64,000 nt of DNA from Sordaria brevicollis. Taxonomy: Eukaryota > Ascomycota > Sordariomycetes > Sordariales > Sordariaceae. Positions 20,336 to 29,780 of the stretch are shown one piece after another. Every line of letters starts with the position of its first letter. Positions within the stretch are counted from its first letter, which is position 1. The notes below the pieces were generated by a model. It saw only the letters and a list, made by a program, of their open reading frames with translations, did not search any database and was not told where the DNA came from. The stretch covers positions 5,084,001 to 5,148,000 of the forward strand of contig JAUTDP010000002.1 in NCBI GenBank assembly GCA_033439795.1, in the 5' to 3' direction. The translations under genes were made by a program, and so were the position numbers.

Positions 20336-23083
20336 CTACATCTCATCCTCAAAAAACTTAATCAACGTCCTCACCCCCGAGACGCCCATCCCCATAAACG
20401 GATAACAGATATACACCAAATCATTCCTCGCACCAAACTTCTCTCTAAACTCCGACTTATTCACCAGCTTCAGCTGCTGGCAAATCGTCTTGTACGTATG
20501 GCTTAAAATCTTGGCTCGCATCCCGTTGAGGTGACCACCCGTGACCATCTCCGGCAGGGCCCCCGCGCCGAAGGTAACATTACGCACACCGGCCTTGGCC
20601 AACATCTGGATAGCCGCCGAGATGAGCGCCTCAATGGTTCCGTTGGGCGAGCCGGGGAAGTCCAGGGCGAACTTGATCTGGTAGCCATTTGCCGGGGAAA
20701 GGCGGGCGAGGACGCACATGGCGGCGATTTCACCGTCCTTGTCTTCCGCCCAGAGGTAGCGGCGGTGTTCCATGTCGACCCACGGACGGACCTCGGTGAT
20801 GTGCACCTGTCTCTTGCCCTTGCGGTTGTCCTTCCAGTCTTGGATGCGCTTGTCGCACTTTTCGCGGATGTGGTCGGGCACGGGCTCGCCGATGGGCACT
20901 TCGTGGATGGTGACGCCGGCTTCTTCGGCTTGACGCTCCTTCTTGGCGACCTTCTTGGCTGAGTCGACAGAGACACGCTCTTCGGCGACGCAGGAGAGCG
21001 AGCGCCAGCCGAGCTTGGAGCCGAGGATTTCCTCGACGTCGGAGCTGACCAGCAGCCAGAGGGGACGGAGGTCCTTGCGGTTACGCATGTCTGTGAGGAA
21101 GGCGCGGATGACGAGCTGGTATTGGCGAGGGTCGCAGAGGGGGTTGCCCATGACCAGGGCGTAACCGTTGTCTTCGGCGTAACCAATGGCGGCACCGGTC
21201 TGCTCGTGACGCCAGACGTGGTAGCGGTCGTCGAGCCAAGAGGTGTTGGTGGCATCGCCATAGTTGACAATGAGCTTCTCGATAGGAGGCAACTCGAGGC
21301 CGGTCTCGCCTTGGTCGTAGTCGTAAGCATACTTGATGGTGTCGGCTTCAGGGTGGGGAAGTCTGCCGGTGATTTCCTTGGTTTCGGGAAGAGACTTGGG
21401 GTCGCGGGGGTATAGAGAGGCGTTGCGAATGTCTCCCAGGTTAAGGAGGAGGAACACCATACGCTCGAGACCGATACCGCAACCAGCGTGAGGGAGGACA
21501 CCGTACTCGAAGCCCTGGAGGTATTCCTGCATGCCAAGAGGCTCAATGCCGGCCTTCTTCATGCGCTCCTCGAGCAGGTGAGGCCTGTGGATACGCTGAC
21601 CACCAGTGGTGATTTCCTGGCCACGAAGGAAGATATCGAAGGAGTTGGTGAAGCGGTCATCCTCGGGGTCGAGATGGGTATAGAAGGGGCGAACAGACGA
21701 AGGGAACTTGTCGATGATGTAGTAATCGGTCTTGTACTTTTCCTTGATGACCTTGCCAAGCTGAATCTCGGCACGGGTGCTAAGATCCTCAGTCTCAGAA
21801 GCGGGTTTGCCGTGGTCATCGGTCCAGCCGGAATCGTTGAGGAGCTTGATGGCGTCCTTGAAGGGAATGATGGGAGTCTCTGGTAGCCAGACCAGGTCCT
21901 CATGAGGGAAACGAGTCTTGATGATCTCAATCTCCTTGCGGTACTTGCCATAGATACCCTTGAAGATCTCCTTCATCATGCCGTCAATGATGTGCATGGC
22001 CTCGTGGTAGTCCTCCTCGATGGCCATCTCGAGATCCATACCGGTGTACTCGGTCAAGTGACGATGGGTGTTGCTGTCTTCGGCACGGAAGACGGGACCG
22101 ATCTCAAAGACACGGCCAAAGTCGGCAGAAATGCTCATCTGCTTGGCCAACTGAGGACTTTGGGCAAGGAAAGCATTCCTGCCAAAGTAGTTGACCTTGA
22201 AGACCTCAGCACCCGACTCGGTAGCGGCAGGTTGCAACTTGGGGGTGTGGATCTCGATGAAGCCCTTGTCTTCGAGGTATCGGCGGAAGATGCTGCAGAT
22301 GCCGGCGTTGATGCGGAAGATGGACTGAGCAGTGGGTGTACGGAGGAAAGCAATGCGGTTGGAGACACGGACTCTTGTGGAGGCCAGAGACTCAAGCTGG
22401 TGTGTCTCGTTGTCCATCTCGACGTGGTCAATCGAGTGAACATCGACGGGAAGATGCTCGTCAATAGGGACAACAAGGTGCATGCTCTCGATCAAGACCT
22501 CGACATTGTGAACCGTGCAGCCCTTGATCTCCTCGGGCGGTTGTTGTAGCTTTCCTTCGACGTGTACGAAGCTTTCGGCGGTGATGTGCTCGGCCCAGCG
22601 GACAAAGTTCTCGGAGACAACGCCATCTCTGACGGATAGGACGCCCTGGACGGTCTCGATCTGGTCGCGGAAGACGACGAAGGCGAGCTTGGCGCTCATG
22701 GCACGAACGTGGTGGATGCGGGCTCGGAAGCTGACGGTCTTGCCGACATTCTGGTAGTCGTTGACGAGGGCTTGAAGGGACTTTGCGGGGGCGAGGGCTT
22801 CCTCTTCTTGTGTTCCGTATCGTTTTGCGATCTCGGGGCCGTCGGCTTCGTGATACTTTTTCTCTTCGTCGCTGCGTCTGACAGGTGCCAATCGCTTCTC
22901 CTCTTGTAGCTGGTATTCCTTTGCGCGCTTCTCCTGGACCTTGCGGATGTTCTTTTTTGCGCGTTCGTCGTTGAGCTGGTCGATATCGCCGATCTTGGGT
23001 TTGCTCATGTGGTTCTTGGCTGTGGAGTGGCCGATGATGCGGTTGAGAGCCAGCAACGGCTTCTTGAGCTTGCCTGGTGACAT
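20336..23083 (-). CDS. erdS: ErdS: AspRS fused to DUF2156, ergosteryl-3beta-O-L-aspartate synthase
   Basis: An intronless 915-residue protein starting at 23083. A Lys/Glu-rich N-terminal extension (1-100) precedes an OB-fold anticodon-binding domain (about 112-205) and a class II AspRS core (about 240-565) with motif 2 FRAEDSNTHRH (332-342), SPQLAKQ (309-315) and motif 3 GCGIGLERMVFLL (534-546). From about residue 595 to the end lies a DUF2156 (GNAT-like aminoacyl-tRNA transferase) domain. This fusion is the hallmark of ErdS, which charges tRNA-Asp and passes aspartate to the 3-OH of ergosterol, making Erg-Asp in Dikarya. It is therefore not simply the housekeeping AspRS. The hydrolase gene at 24788 is divergent from it and fits ErdH. 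The first ATG is used; the next Met (residue 26) is also possible. Confidence 0.93.
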   Translation of the reverse strand: MSPGKLKKPLLALNRIIGHSTAKNHMSKPKIGDIDQLNDERAKKNIRKVQEKRAKEYQLQEEKRLAPVRRSDEEKKYHEADGPEIAKRYGTQEEEALAPAKSLQALVNDYQNVGKTVSFRARIHHVRAMSAKLAFVVFRDQIETVQGVLSVRDGVVSENFVRWAEHITAESFVHVEGKLQQPPEEIKGCTVHNVEVLIESMHLVVPIDEHLPVDVHSIDHVEMDNETHQLESLASTRVRVSNRIAFLRTPTAQSIFRINAGICSIFRRYLEDKGFIEIHTPKLQPAATESGAEVFKVNYFGRNAFLAQSPQLAKQMSISADFGRVFEIGPVFRAEDSNTHRHLTEYTGMDLEMAIEEDYHEAMHIIDGMMKEIFKGIYGKYRKEIEIIKTRFPHEDLVWLPETPIIPFKDAIKLLNDSGWTDDHGKPASETEDLSTRAEIQLGKVIKEKYKTDYYIIDKFPSSVRPFYTHLDPEDDRFTNSFDIFLRGQEITTGGQRIHRPHLLEERMKKAGIEPLGMQEYLQGFEYGVLPHAGCGIGLERMVFLLLNLGDIRNASLYPRDPKSLPETKEITGRLPHPEADTIKYAYDYDQGETGLELPPIEKLIVNYGDATNTSWLDDRYHVWRHEQTGAAIGYAEDNGYALVMGNPLCDPRQYQLVIRAFLTDMRNRKDLRPLWLLVSSDVEEILGSKLGWRSLSCVAEERVSVDSAKKVAKKERQAEEAGVTIHEVPIGEPVPDHIREKCDKRIQDWKDNRKGKRQVHITEVRPWVDMEHRRYLWAEDKDGEIAAMCVLARLSPANGYQIKFALDFPGSPNGTIEALISAAIQMLAKAGVRNVTFGAGALPEMVTGGHLNGMRAKILSHTYKTICQQLKLVNKSEFREKFGARNDLVYICYPFMGMGVSGVRTLIKFFEDEM

Positions 23084-23100
23084 GGTGGCGGTTGGTTATG

Positions 23101-23137
23101 GGGTATCTGGGTATCTGGGTATCTAAATGGGTATCTC
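23101..23137 (+). repeat. short tandem repeat GTATCT(G)G in the erdS leader
   Basis: Four imperfect copies of GGGTATCT just upstream of the erdS start codon, within the probable 5' untranslated region. No function is evident. Confidence 0.6.
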
Positions 23138-24787
23138 TGGTGATAATTGTTTACTTGGTGATGTTTAGATATGGTTGTGTCGGTGGGACAACGATAAAGT
23201 CTGTGGACTGTGTGGCAGCCCCGAGACAGAGAGATGGGTGGAGTAAGTCAGGCCGTATGCAGACTTGACAGTAAGCCTGTGAATGCGAACTCGAGATGTT
23301 GATGGAGACTGGAGAGAAAAGCAAAGGCAGGGGAGAGTGGTGATAGTGTTTAAAAAGTAGGAAAAAAATGGAAGTGATGACGAAGGTTCGGGAATTTGCT
23401 GGGGGAACTTGATTTAGACCCCGGTCATGTCACTTGCTTGCTCGGTTGGGCTTTGCATAGTCAGAGGGGCATTTGGCAGCGGCAGGACATGGATGTCTAC
23501 AGCTTGTGATTCAGGGCAACAGCCACTAAGAATTGTTAAGAGTTCAGATGTCCGCGGAATGGGACGAGATGGTCCATGCTTTATGGTAAACTTGTGCCTG
23601 GAAATCCGTCCATTTGTAACCGAGTCTGATACTAATTACGGTATGGTTGTATTGTCATCATTCTTGGCCAAGTTCCGAGTTTCCGGGCTTTGTATTCATG
23701 TAACTGTATGGCATCGTGATCTCCGTCCAGGTCATGGCTGTCAAAGTCCATTATCCGCTCCTCCCTCCAATCTGCAGTACGCAGGAACATGATGACTGTA
23801 TATGAGAAGGACACCCTCAAATGTCAAAGTATGGCCATCATCCATCTCGTTGATCCAGTAAAATCACCTACTCTCACGGACCTTCTTGTCCGGTACTGTC
23901 AGCTCACTGTATCATTGAACCGCGGTTATTTCAAACAAAGGTTGAGGAGTCGTGTCAGACGAGCACTTGCCTTGTCAATGCTAGCTTTGTCTTGGTAACT
24001 TCTGCCTCCTGTCAAATGTGAAACGCAGAGTTCGGAAATGGTCCAGCCACCGTTGACGCGGAAAGAGCAAACGACGTCATGGGTTGAGTGACGTCACTGT
24101 TTATGCAGTGCCAAGATGGACTTGATGGGCGGCCAATTTTGGCAGAAAGAAGGCCTGGAGTTGTCAAGTGGAAACGACTTGAAACAGAACACGATTCATA
24201 AGATGTACACTATAGGAAAACTGGAGAGTTTATAGCGGTCATGACATTTGACGACAATTGTGTCTCTTCTTTGGTTCGAATGTTGAAGGTGGTCGCTCTT
24301 TCCGTTTTCCAATTCGTTGCCGGCATCGGTCGATCTTCTGTGGAGTTCTTTTTCTTATCGTGGGTGTCCCGGCAGGCAGAGCTCTTATCGCACAGCCAAG
24401 AGCTGAGCTTGGCCTGGGGAAAGTGGACCAACCACTCCATCCAGACCGTTGCCGATGACATCAATTCTTTCTTTTCCCATCACTTTTTCGATAAACCAAT
24501 TGCGGCATCCCTAGCCTTGTTATCTACGCTATGGTTCCTGTTCCTGGATTGGAGCACAACAATGACGGATGGATGTTGTTGTGGCACTCATGGAGGTACA
24601 GTAATACTAACAACAATTGATGGCTGAATTATTTCTTGTCCACATCCCACTCTTGGTGCTACCTCTATGTTATCCTCTGAATAGCTTCATTTCCTGACCA
24701 CCTTTTATACCAACTCCCTACTAACCACTTGTCGCAATACCCTTCTGTCACCTAGTCTGTCACCTAATAGGTCGCATCGCCGAAACC
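23138..24787. promoter_or_regulatory. shared divergent promoter region between erdS and the ErdH-like gene
   Basis: About 1.7 kb separates the two start codons. No convincing gene lies between them; the open frames are short or lack family features. It contains the CRE-like pair at 24072-24096. The spacing is large for one shared promoter, so two independent promoters or an unrecognised non-coding RNA remain possible. Confidence 0.4.
24072..24096. promoter_or_regulatory. pair of CRE-like bZIP sites between erdS and erdH
   Basis: A perfect palindromic CRE, TGACGTCA (24089-24096), lies 9 bases beyond a second site CGACGTCAT (24072-24080). These match ATF/CREB-type bZIP binding sites known in ascomycetes (stress and amino-acid control factors). 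Use in this promoter is inference. Confidence 0.5.
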
Positions 24788-25927
24788 ATGTCAGTGTCCG
24801 AAGGCGCAAAGCTGATCCCCAACATTCCCGTCGTCGAGGGTATCCCTGTCCCGCCGACAACCTCCAAAGACGAGGGAAGCTGGGTACGACCAGAGACCGC
24901 CGACGATGTCAACAACCCAGCCTCTTCACGATGGTATCTCAAGGCGCAAGCTTCTGCTTTGCGATCCGGTCAATACATCGGCATGACCCTCCACTACCTC
25001 GCCAGCCCTCGACCGCCAAACCCCAACTTTACCTTGACAATTCCATCGCTACTCTCCAAATATAAGGGCACCTTCACCCTCCAATTCTACACACCAAAGG
25101 GCTACGAAGAAGCTGGTAAACACGGCAAGCGATACCCGGCAGTCGTCAACTTCCACGGCGGTGGCTTCACTATCGGCAACGGTACCGACGATGCCCGATT
25201 TGCTCGTTACATCCTCGACACCTGCGACGCCGTTTTCGTGTCCGTCGACTACCGACTCGCGCCCGAATACCCGTTCCCGACCGCCGTCGACGACGCCGCC
25301 GATGCGCTCTTCTACATTATTCGGCAGTCAGCCGATCTACACATCGACCCCATGAAGCTGGCCACATCCGGGTTTTCAGCCGGCGGCAACATCGCCATTA
25401 CTTCTACCCTGCGCTTCCACGAACACTTGAAAGAAATCGCCGACCCAGAGAATAAGCACTCCCCAGTGCCCGAGCACAAGATCCGCGCCATCGCTACTTG
25501 GTACCCCGTCACCGATTACAGCGTATCGCGGGCCGAGAAGCGCGCCACCTGCGTCAAGCCCGAGCACACTCTACCTCCCACCATGACGAACCTATTCGAC
25601 GGGTCCTATCTCTACCCAGGCGACCTAAAGATGTCGCACCCATGGCTCTCCCCCTCGCGAGCCAGCGACGAAGAACTCAAAGCCGCCATCCCAGAGAACG
25701 TCCTGGTGTATACCTGCGAATGGGACATGTTACAAAAAGAAGGCGAGGCCTTTGCCAAGCGGTTGGCGGCTGACCCTCTAAACAAGACGGTTCATCACAG
25801 AATGATCCCGGGCGTGCCGCATGGGTGGGACAAGAGTCCTGACCCGCTGAGACCGGCGATTCATACCCAGGAGGTGTACACGGACTGCGCGAGGAAGCTG
25901 TTGGCGATTTTTAATGCGGTGGATTGA
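24788..25927 (+). CDS. erdH: alpha/beta hydrolase (HSL/fold-3 family), probable Erg-Asp hydrolase ErdH
   Basis: An intronless frame of 379 residues with ATG context AAACCATGTC. The oxyanion-hole motif HGGG (123-126), the DYRLAPE motif (154-160), the nucleophile elbow GFSAGG (S197), an acidic residue in the CEWDML segment (D313) and His345 in GVPHGW make a complete hormone-sensitive-lipase-type catalytic triad. No signal peptide is seen. ErdH enzymes remove aspartate from ergosteryl-aspartate, and this gene lies next to erdS, in divergent orientation. The family assignment is sure; the ErdH role is inferred from the neighbour and from general knowledge that erdS and a dedicated hydrolase gene tend to be linked. 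A general esterase is the alternative. Confidence 0.8.
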   Translation: MSVSEGAKLIPNIPVVEGIPVPPTTSKDEGSWVRPETADDVNNPASSRWYLKAQASALRSGQYIGMTLHYLASPRPPNPNFTLTIPSLLSKYKGTFTLQFYTPKGYEEAGKHGKRYPAVVNFHGGGFTIGNGTDDARFARYILDTCDAVFVSVDYRLAPEYPFPTAVDDAADALFYIIRQSADLHIDPMKLATSGFSAGGNIAITSTLRFHEHLKEIADPENKHSPVPEHKIRAIATWYPVTDYSVSRAEKRATCVKPEHTLPPTMTNLFDGSYLYPGDLKMSHPWLSPSRASDEELKAAIPENVLVYTCEWDMLQKEGEAFAKRLAADPLNKTVHHRMIPGVPHGWDKSPDPLRPAIHTQEVYTDCARKLLAIFNAVD

Positions 25928-26631
25928 CTGATACCCCGGAGGAGTTACTGGCGAGGGTGTTTGGAGAGGGAGAAGTTGGAGGTGAGTAGGGAAGAGGTGG
26001 AGGAGATTGATATTATTACTGGTGGGAATGGGGAGGATAGGGAGTAGTGCTGGTAACTTTTCTCCGAATAATGATAGTTGATTATTCCTTTCGGACTTTG
26101 GCAGTGACAATAGACTGTGTTGAATGGTGATATTGAGATGGTAGCTATCCTAAAATGGATGGACTTCTCCTACTGGATGCTTAGAAATCTTCAACCTACT
26201 TGTATGGTAGAAGCTGACCTTGGTGAACATCAGGACCTCTTCTTGGCATCAGCCATATAAGTCTAGAGAGTCCGAAGAAGATCACAACGCCAAGTGACGG
26301 GTGCTGACCGAGCTGACCAATTCGGCGTTAACAACCATATCACGACATGACAGCTTACCAATTCAACCAACCGATTGTCCTACCTTAACCCCGCCATGGA
26401 CAACATCATCCCTAACAACAGGAACATCTTGAATTCAAAAACATACATATTCCCATCTTGATCCCTTTTCCATCCCTCATCTCCCTCTATACCCAAATTC
26501 CTCACATCAACTCTTCACCTCTCCCAGTACCACCTTACCCACTTCATCTCCTTTCACCTTCATCACCATCCCTTGAGGTTATCACAACCATTAACATCAT
26601 CACCTCCCTCCTACCAACAAAAACACCGAAA
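25928..26631. other. intergenic, no gene recognised
   Basis: 3' flank of erdH and CT/CA-rich 5' leader of the oxidoreductase gene. Nothing else is recognised. Confidence 0.45.
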
Positions 26632-28127
26632 ATGACAACCCCCAGACCCCTCCGCCTAGCCCTAATCGGCCTCTCCTCCACCTCCCCCTCCTCCTGGTTA
26701 TCCCTAGCTCACCTCCCCTACCTCCTCTCCCCCCACGGTCTCGCCCGCTACCAAATCATCGCCCTCCTAAACTCCTCCCTCTCATCCGCCGCCGCCGCCA
26801 TTTCTCACTATGGTCTCGACCCTTCCATCGTCCGCCCCTATGGCAGCGCGGAAGACCTAGCGCAAGAGAGGGAGGTAGATCTAGTAGTTGTTGGAACGAG
26901 GGTTGATGTGCACTATGGGAATCTCAAGCCGTTGTTGGAGGGGTGGAGGGATTGGAGGAGGGGGGATGGGAAGGGGTTGAGGATGGGGCAGATGAAGAAG
27001 AGGGGGGTTTATTGTGAGTGGCCGTTGGCGGGGGGGTTGGGGGAGGTGGGGGAGCTGGTTGGGTTGGCGGGGGAGGGGGGGTTAGGACTGTGGTTGGGAC
27101 GCAGGGTTGGGGTAGTCCTGTTGTGAAGAAAATAAGGGATGTGTTGGTAGGGGAGGGAAACAAGGATAGAGAGGGAGAGGGTGAGGGAAATAAGGAGGAG
27201 GGAAGCAAGGAGGGAAAACTGGGCAAGGTACTCAGCACCGAATTGAGAATCAGCGGAATGACGGGTGACAGAGAGAAATTGGGTGAGAAGATGGCGTACT
27301 TTGCGGAGAGGAAAGTGGGGGGGAATTTGTGGACTATTGGGGGCGGTCACAGTACGTCTCCTTCCCTTCCTTTCTTCTCGTCTACCTACCTACCAATCTT
27401 TCTGCCCTTTTCGTTCAACATAAAGAAAGTTGCTAACAAAAAGACAATAGTGATCGACCTCCTCCAATCCCTCCTCGGCGAGCTCAAGCCAGAAAGCATA
27501 AAATCCCACCTCACCCTCCAACGTCCCTTGATCCCTCTAACCGACTCTTCCGGCGCCATCACCAAAACCATAACCTCCAACACCCCCGACCTTTTGTACC
27601 TCACCGGCTCTTTACCCGCTTCTCCCCCTCCTCCTTCTTCTTCTTCTTCTTCCTCTACCCCCCCTTCCATTTCCTCTTTATCCCTTTCTCCGTCCTCTCC
27701 CCCTCCCGGAGTAGTCCCCGTCCAAGAAAACGCGACTCTACACCTCCGCATGCGCCGCGGCCCTCCCTTTCCAGGTGAACCAGCCTTTGTCTGGTCTATC
27801 ACCTGCGAACGGGGCGAAGTGAGGGTTACCAGCGATGATTCTATCGCTATAATACTGGGAACGGGGGATGTGAAGATTGAGGTACATGATTTCGAGACGG
27901 ATGAAGTGGAGGAGGTGGAATGGGAGTGGGAGGATTGGCAGAAGGAGTTACCTGGTCCGGCGAGGAATGTGGGGAGTGTTTATGAGGGGTTGTGGGAGGC
28001 TTGGGTTAATAACGAAGAGGGGGGTCAAGGACCAAAGGGGGAGGGGAAGAAGAGGTATAATGATTGGGAGGTTGCGAGGAGAAGGCATGAGCTGGTTGAG
28101 AGGGCGTTTGTTGAGAGTGGGTTTTGA
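26632..28127 (+). CDS. Gfo/Idh/MocA (Gal80-like) oxidoreductase with an apparent one-base frameshift
   Basis: Two exons, 26632-27351 and 27451-28127 (donor GTACGT, branch GCTAAC, acceptor TAG). The N-terminal Rossmann region (LRLALIGLSS, then VDLVVVGTRVDVHY, then VYCEWPL) reads in one frame up to about 27080. The continuation VRTVVGTQGWGSPVVKKIRDVL, the GGNLWTIGGGH segment and IDLLQSLLGELK read in the next frame. The switch falls at a run of seven Gs (27075-27081); one more G would restore a single frame and also makes the exon 1 phase fit the intron. Either the gene is broken in this strain or a base was lost in sequencing. Members bind NAD(P) and act on sugars or diols, or serve as regulators like Gal80. 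The middle of exon 2 holds a low-complexity Ser/Pro insert. Confidence 0.72.
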
Positions 28128-28176
28128 GTTTTGAGTAGGTTGTGATGGGAGGGGATGGATAAGGGGAAGGGGGAGA

Positions 28177-29780
28177 CTAGAGCTCCAAGGGCAGTTTGAA
28201 GAGTCTGATGGCGTTTTGTCTGGCGACCATTTCTTTGTCCTTGGCTAGGAGGTCGACGTCTTCTTTCCACCATGTTTGTGCTTCGGAGATTGTGTCGTAG
28301 GGGTAATCTTTTCACCGTCAGTTTTGTCTCCCTGTTAAGCCTGCAAGGGGGTGACTTACCGATGGAATACAAACACCTCTCCACCCCAATCTGCTCTATA
28401 CAAAATTTCAGTCCAGCAGTGGAAAAGAATCCCGAGGTGGTGATGGAGATATTATGCTTGAAGTAGTAAGTGTAATCGTGTTTGGAGGGGCGGGAGGCCT
28501 TCTTGACGGGCTTGTTGTACCAGTGGTTGGCGCGGTGGAGGTTGAAGGGGATTCTTCCGGTGGAAAATTCGGGTTAGCTTGACACGAGTCACTCGATACA
28601 TCCATTACTTGGACCGAACCTGTCATAAGTGGTACCATCGGCAGAAAAAGATAGAGTGGAGAGGAAGGAGAAAGGAGATGGGGGAAAGCGGGAAGGAGAA
28701 GAAGAGTACTAACCCCTCACCCAAATGCCCAACCACAACCTGAACACCAGGAAACTTATTAAACACCCCACTCGAACAAATAGCATATATATGCTTGCTG
28801 AGGTCGAGATGGAACTGCACCGCAGCACTAAGGAGGTGTTTGCGTTGTGTATACTATCCCTTCTCCCTATTCCCATCCGTTGCTATCCCCTCCCCATCTA
28901 TCCGCAATTCCCACCCAGGCGGATACCGCGGATGCAAATAAACCGGCACCCCCAACCTCTCCACCTCCCTCCAAAACGGTCTATACTCCTCAGTATTATA
29001 CCACTTCTTCCTATACCACTTCTTCCCCTTCCCTCCCTTCTTCCTTCCCACACCCTCCCCATCTCCCGTCCCCTCCCCCGGACCCTCCCCATCTCCCATT
29101 CCCTCCCCCGGACCCTCCACTTCAAAATCCTGCTAATTATTAACCAAAACCCCGTACACCCCCAGCTCCTGCACACACCTCCTCACCTCCCTACCCGCCT
29201 GCTCAGCATCATGCATAGACACACTCGCCAACGCTCCAAACCTAGCGGGATTCTTTGAAACTTCGGCAGCAAGCCAGTCATTACCCTCCCTCGCAACCTT
29301 TGCTGCTTCCACCGGATCGCTTTGGCCCTGGGGACCGGGGGAGGTAAGTGAGAGGAGCATGTACTCGACGCCGTGGGCGTCCATTTCGGAAAGGCGGGTG
29401 GAGTGGATGTCGAGGAGGAGGGGGGTTTGGGAGTGGAGGGGCATATGGGCGGGGGGGTTACCGGTTGAAGAGGAGGAAGGGGAGGAGGGGGGGTTGAAGA
29501 GGGAGGAGGAGGCGGAGGAGGAGGAGGAGGGGTTAAAAAGGGAGGCGGTTTGAGCCATCCAGGAGATGCCGGAGGGGTTTAGGACGGCTTCTTCGATTGC
29601 TATGGTGCCTTTTGGGACCTTCTTGGCAGGTTTAGGGATGGTGGTCTTGATATCGGGGGGTACGGCCTGGGACGATGTGGAGCCGGATTCGGCTTCGGCT
29701 TCGGGGGATGCGGCCGCTCCCGGGATGGGGCCGGGTTCGGGTTTGGAGGATGCGGCTGACAATGAAGTGATAGTGGACAT
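28177..29780 (-). pseudogene. ACMSD/2,3-dihydroxybenzoate decarboxylase-type amidohydrolase, two in-frame TAG codons
   Basis: Exons by splice signals: 29780-28714, 28553-28360 and 28307-28177. The metal-dependent TIM-barrel family is shown by GTIAIEEA near residue 58, WREVERLGVPVYLHPR, the SSGVFNKFPGVQVVVGHLGE segment, NLHRANHWYNKP and YSIDYPYDTISEAQ. Reading stays in one frame throughout exon 1 but meets TAG at 29133-29135 and again at 28854-28856, with clear family sequence on both sides of each. Simple introns do not remove both stops convincingly. A Ser-rich insert and a 30-base minisatellite (29052-29118) also lie in the gene. Intact relatives decarboxylate aromatic or amino-muconate acids. 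It converges on the frameshifted oxidoreductase, only 49 bases away. Confidence 0.72.
29052..29118 (-). repeat. 30-base coding minisatellite, about 2.2 copies
   Basis: Two near-identical 30-base units (29052-29081 and 29082-29111) and a partial third. On the minus strand they read in frame as a Gly-Glu-Gly-Asp-rich decapeptide repeat directly after the first in-frame TAG of the amidohydrolase. Confidence 0.85.

Noticed and set aside
20503..21546. A 347-codon open frame on the minus strand inside erdS
   Set aside because: Shadow of erdS in another frame: Ser/Arg/Pro-rich and no domain.
28854..28960. An intron that would remove the second TAG of the amidohydrolase (donor GTATCC, acceptor TTAG)
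   Set aside because: No branch site, weak donor, and it would delete sequence that relatives usually keep; treated as a stop instead.
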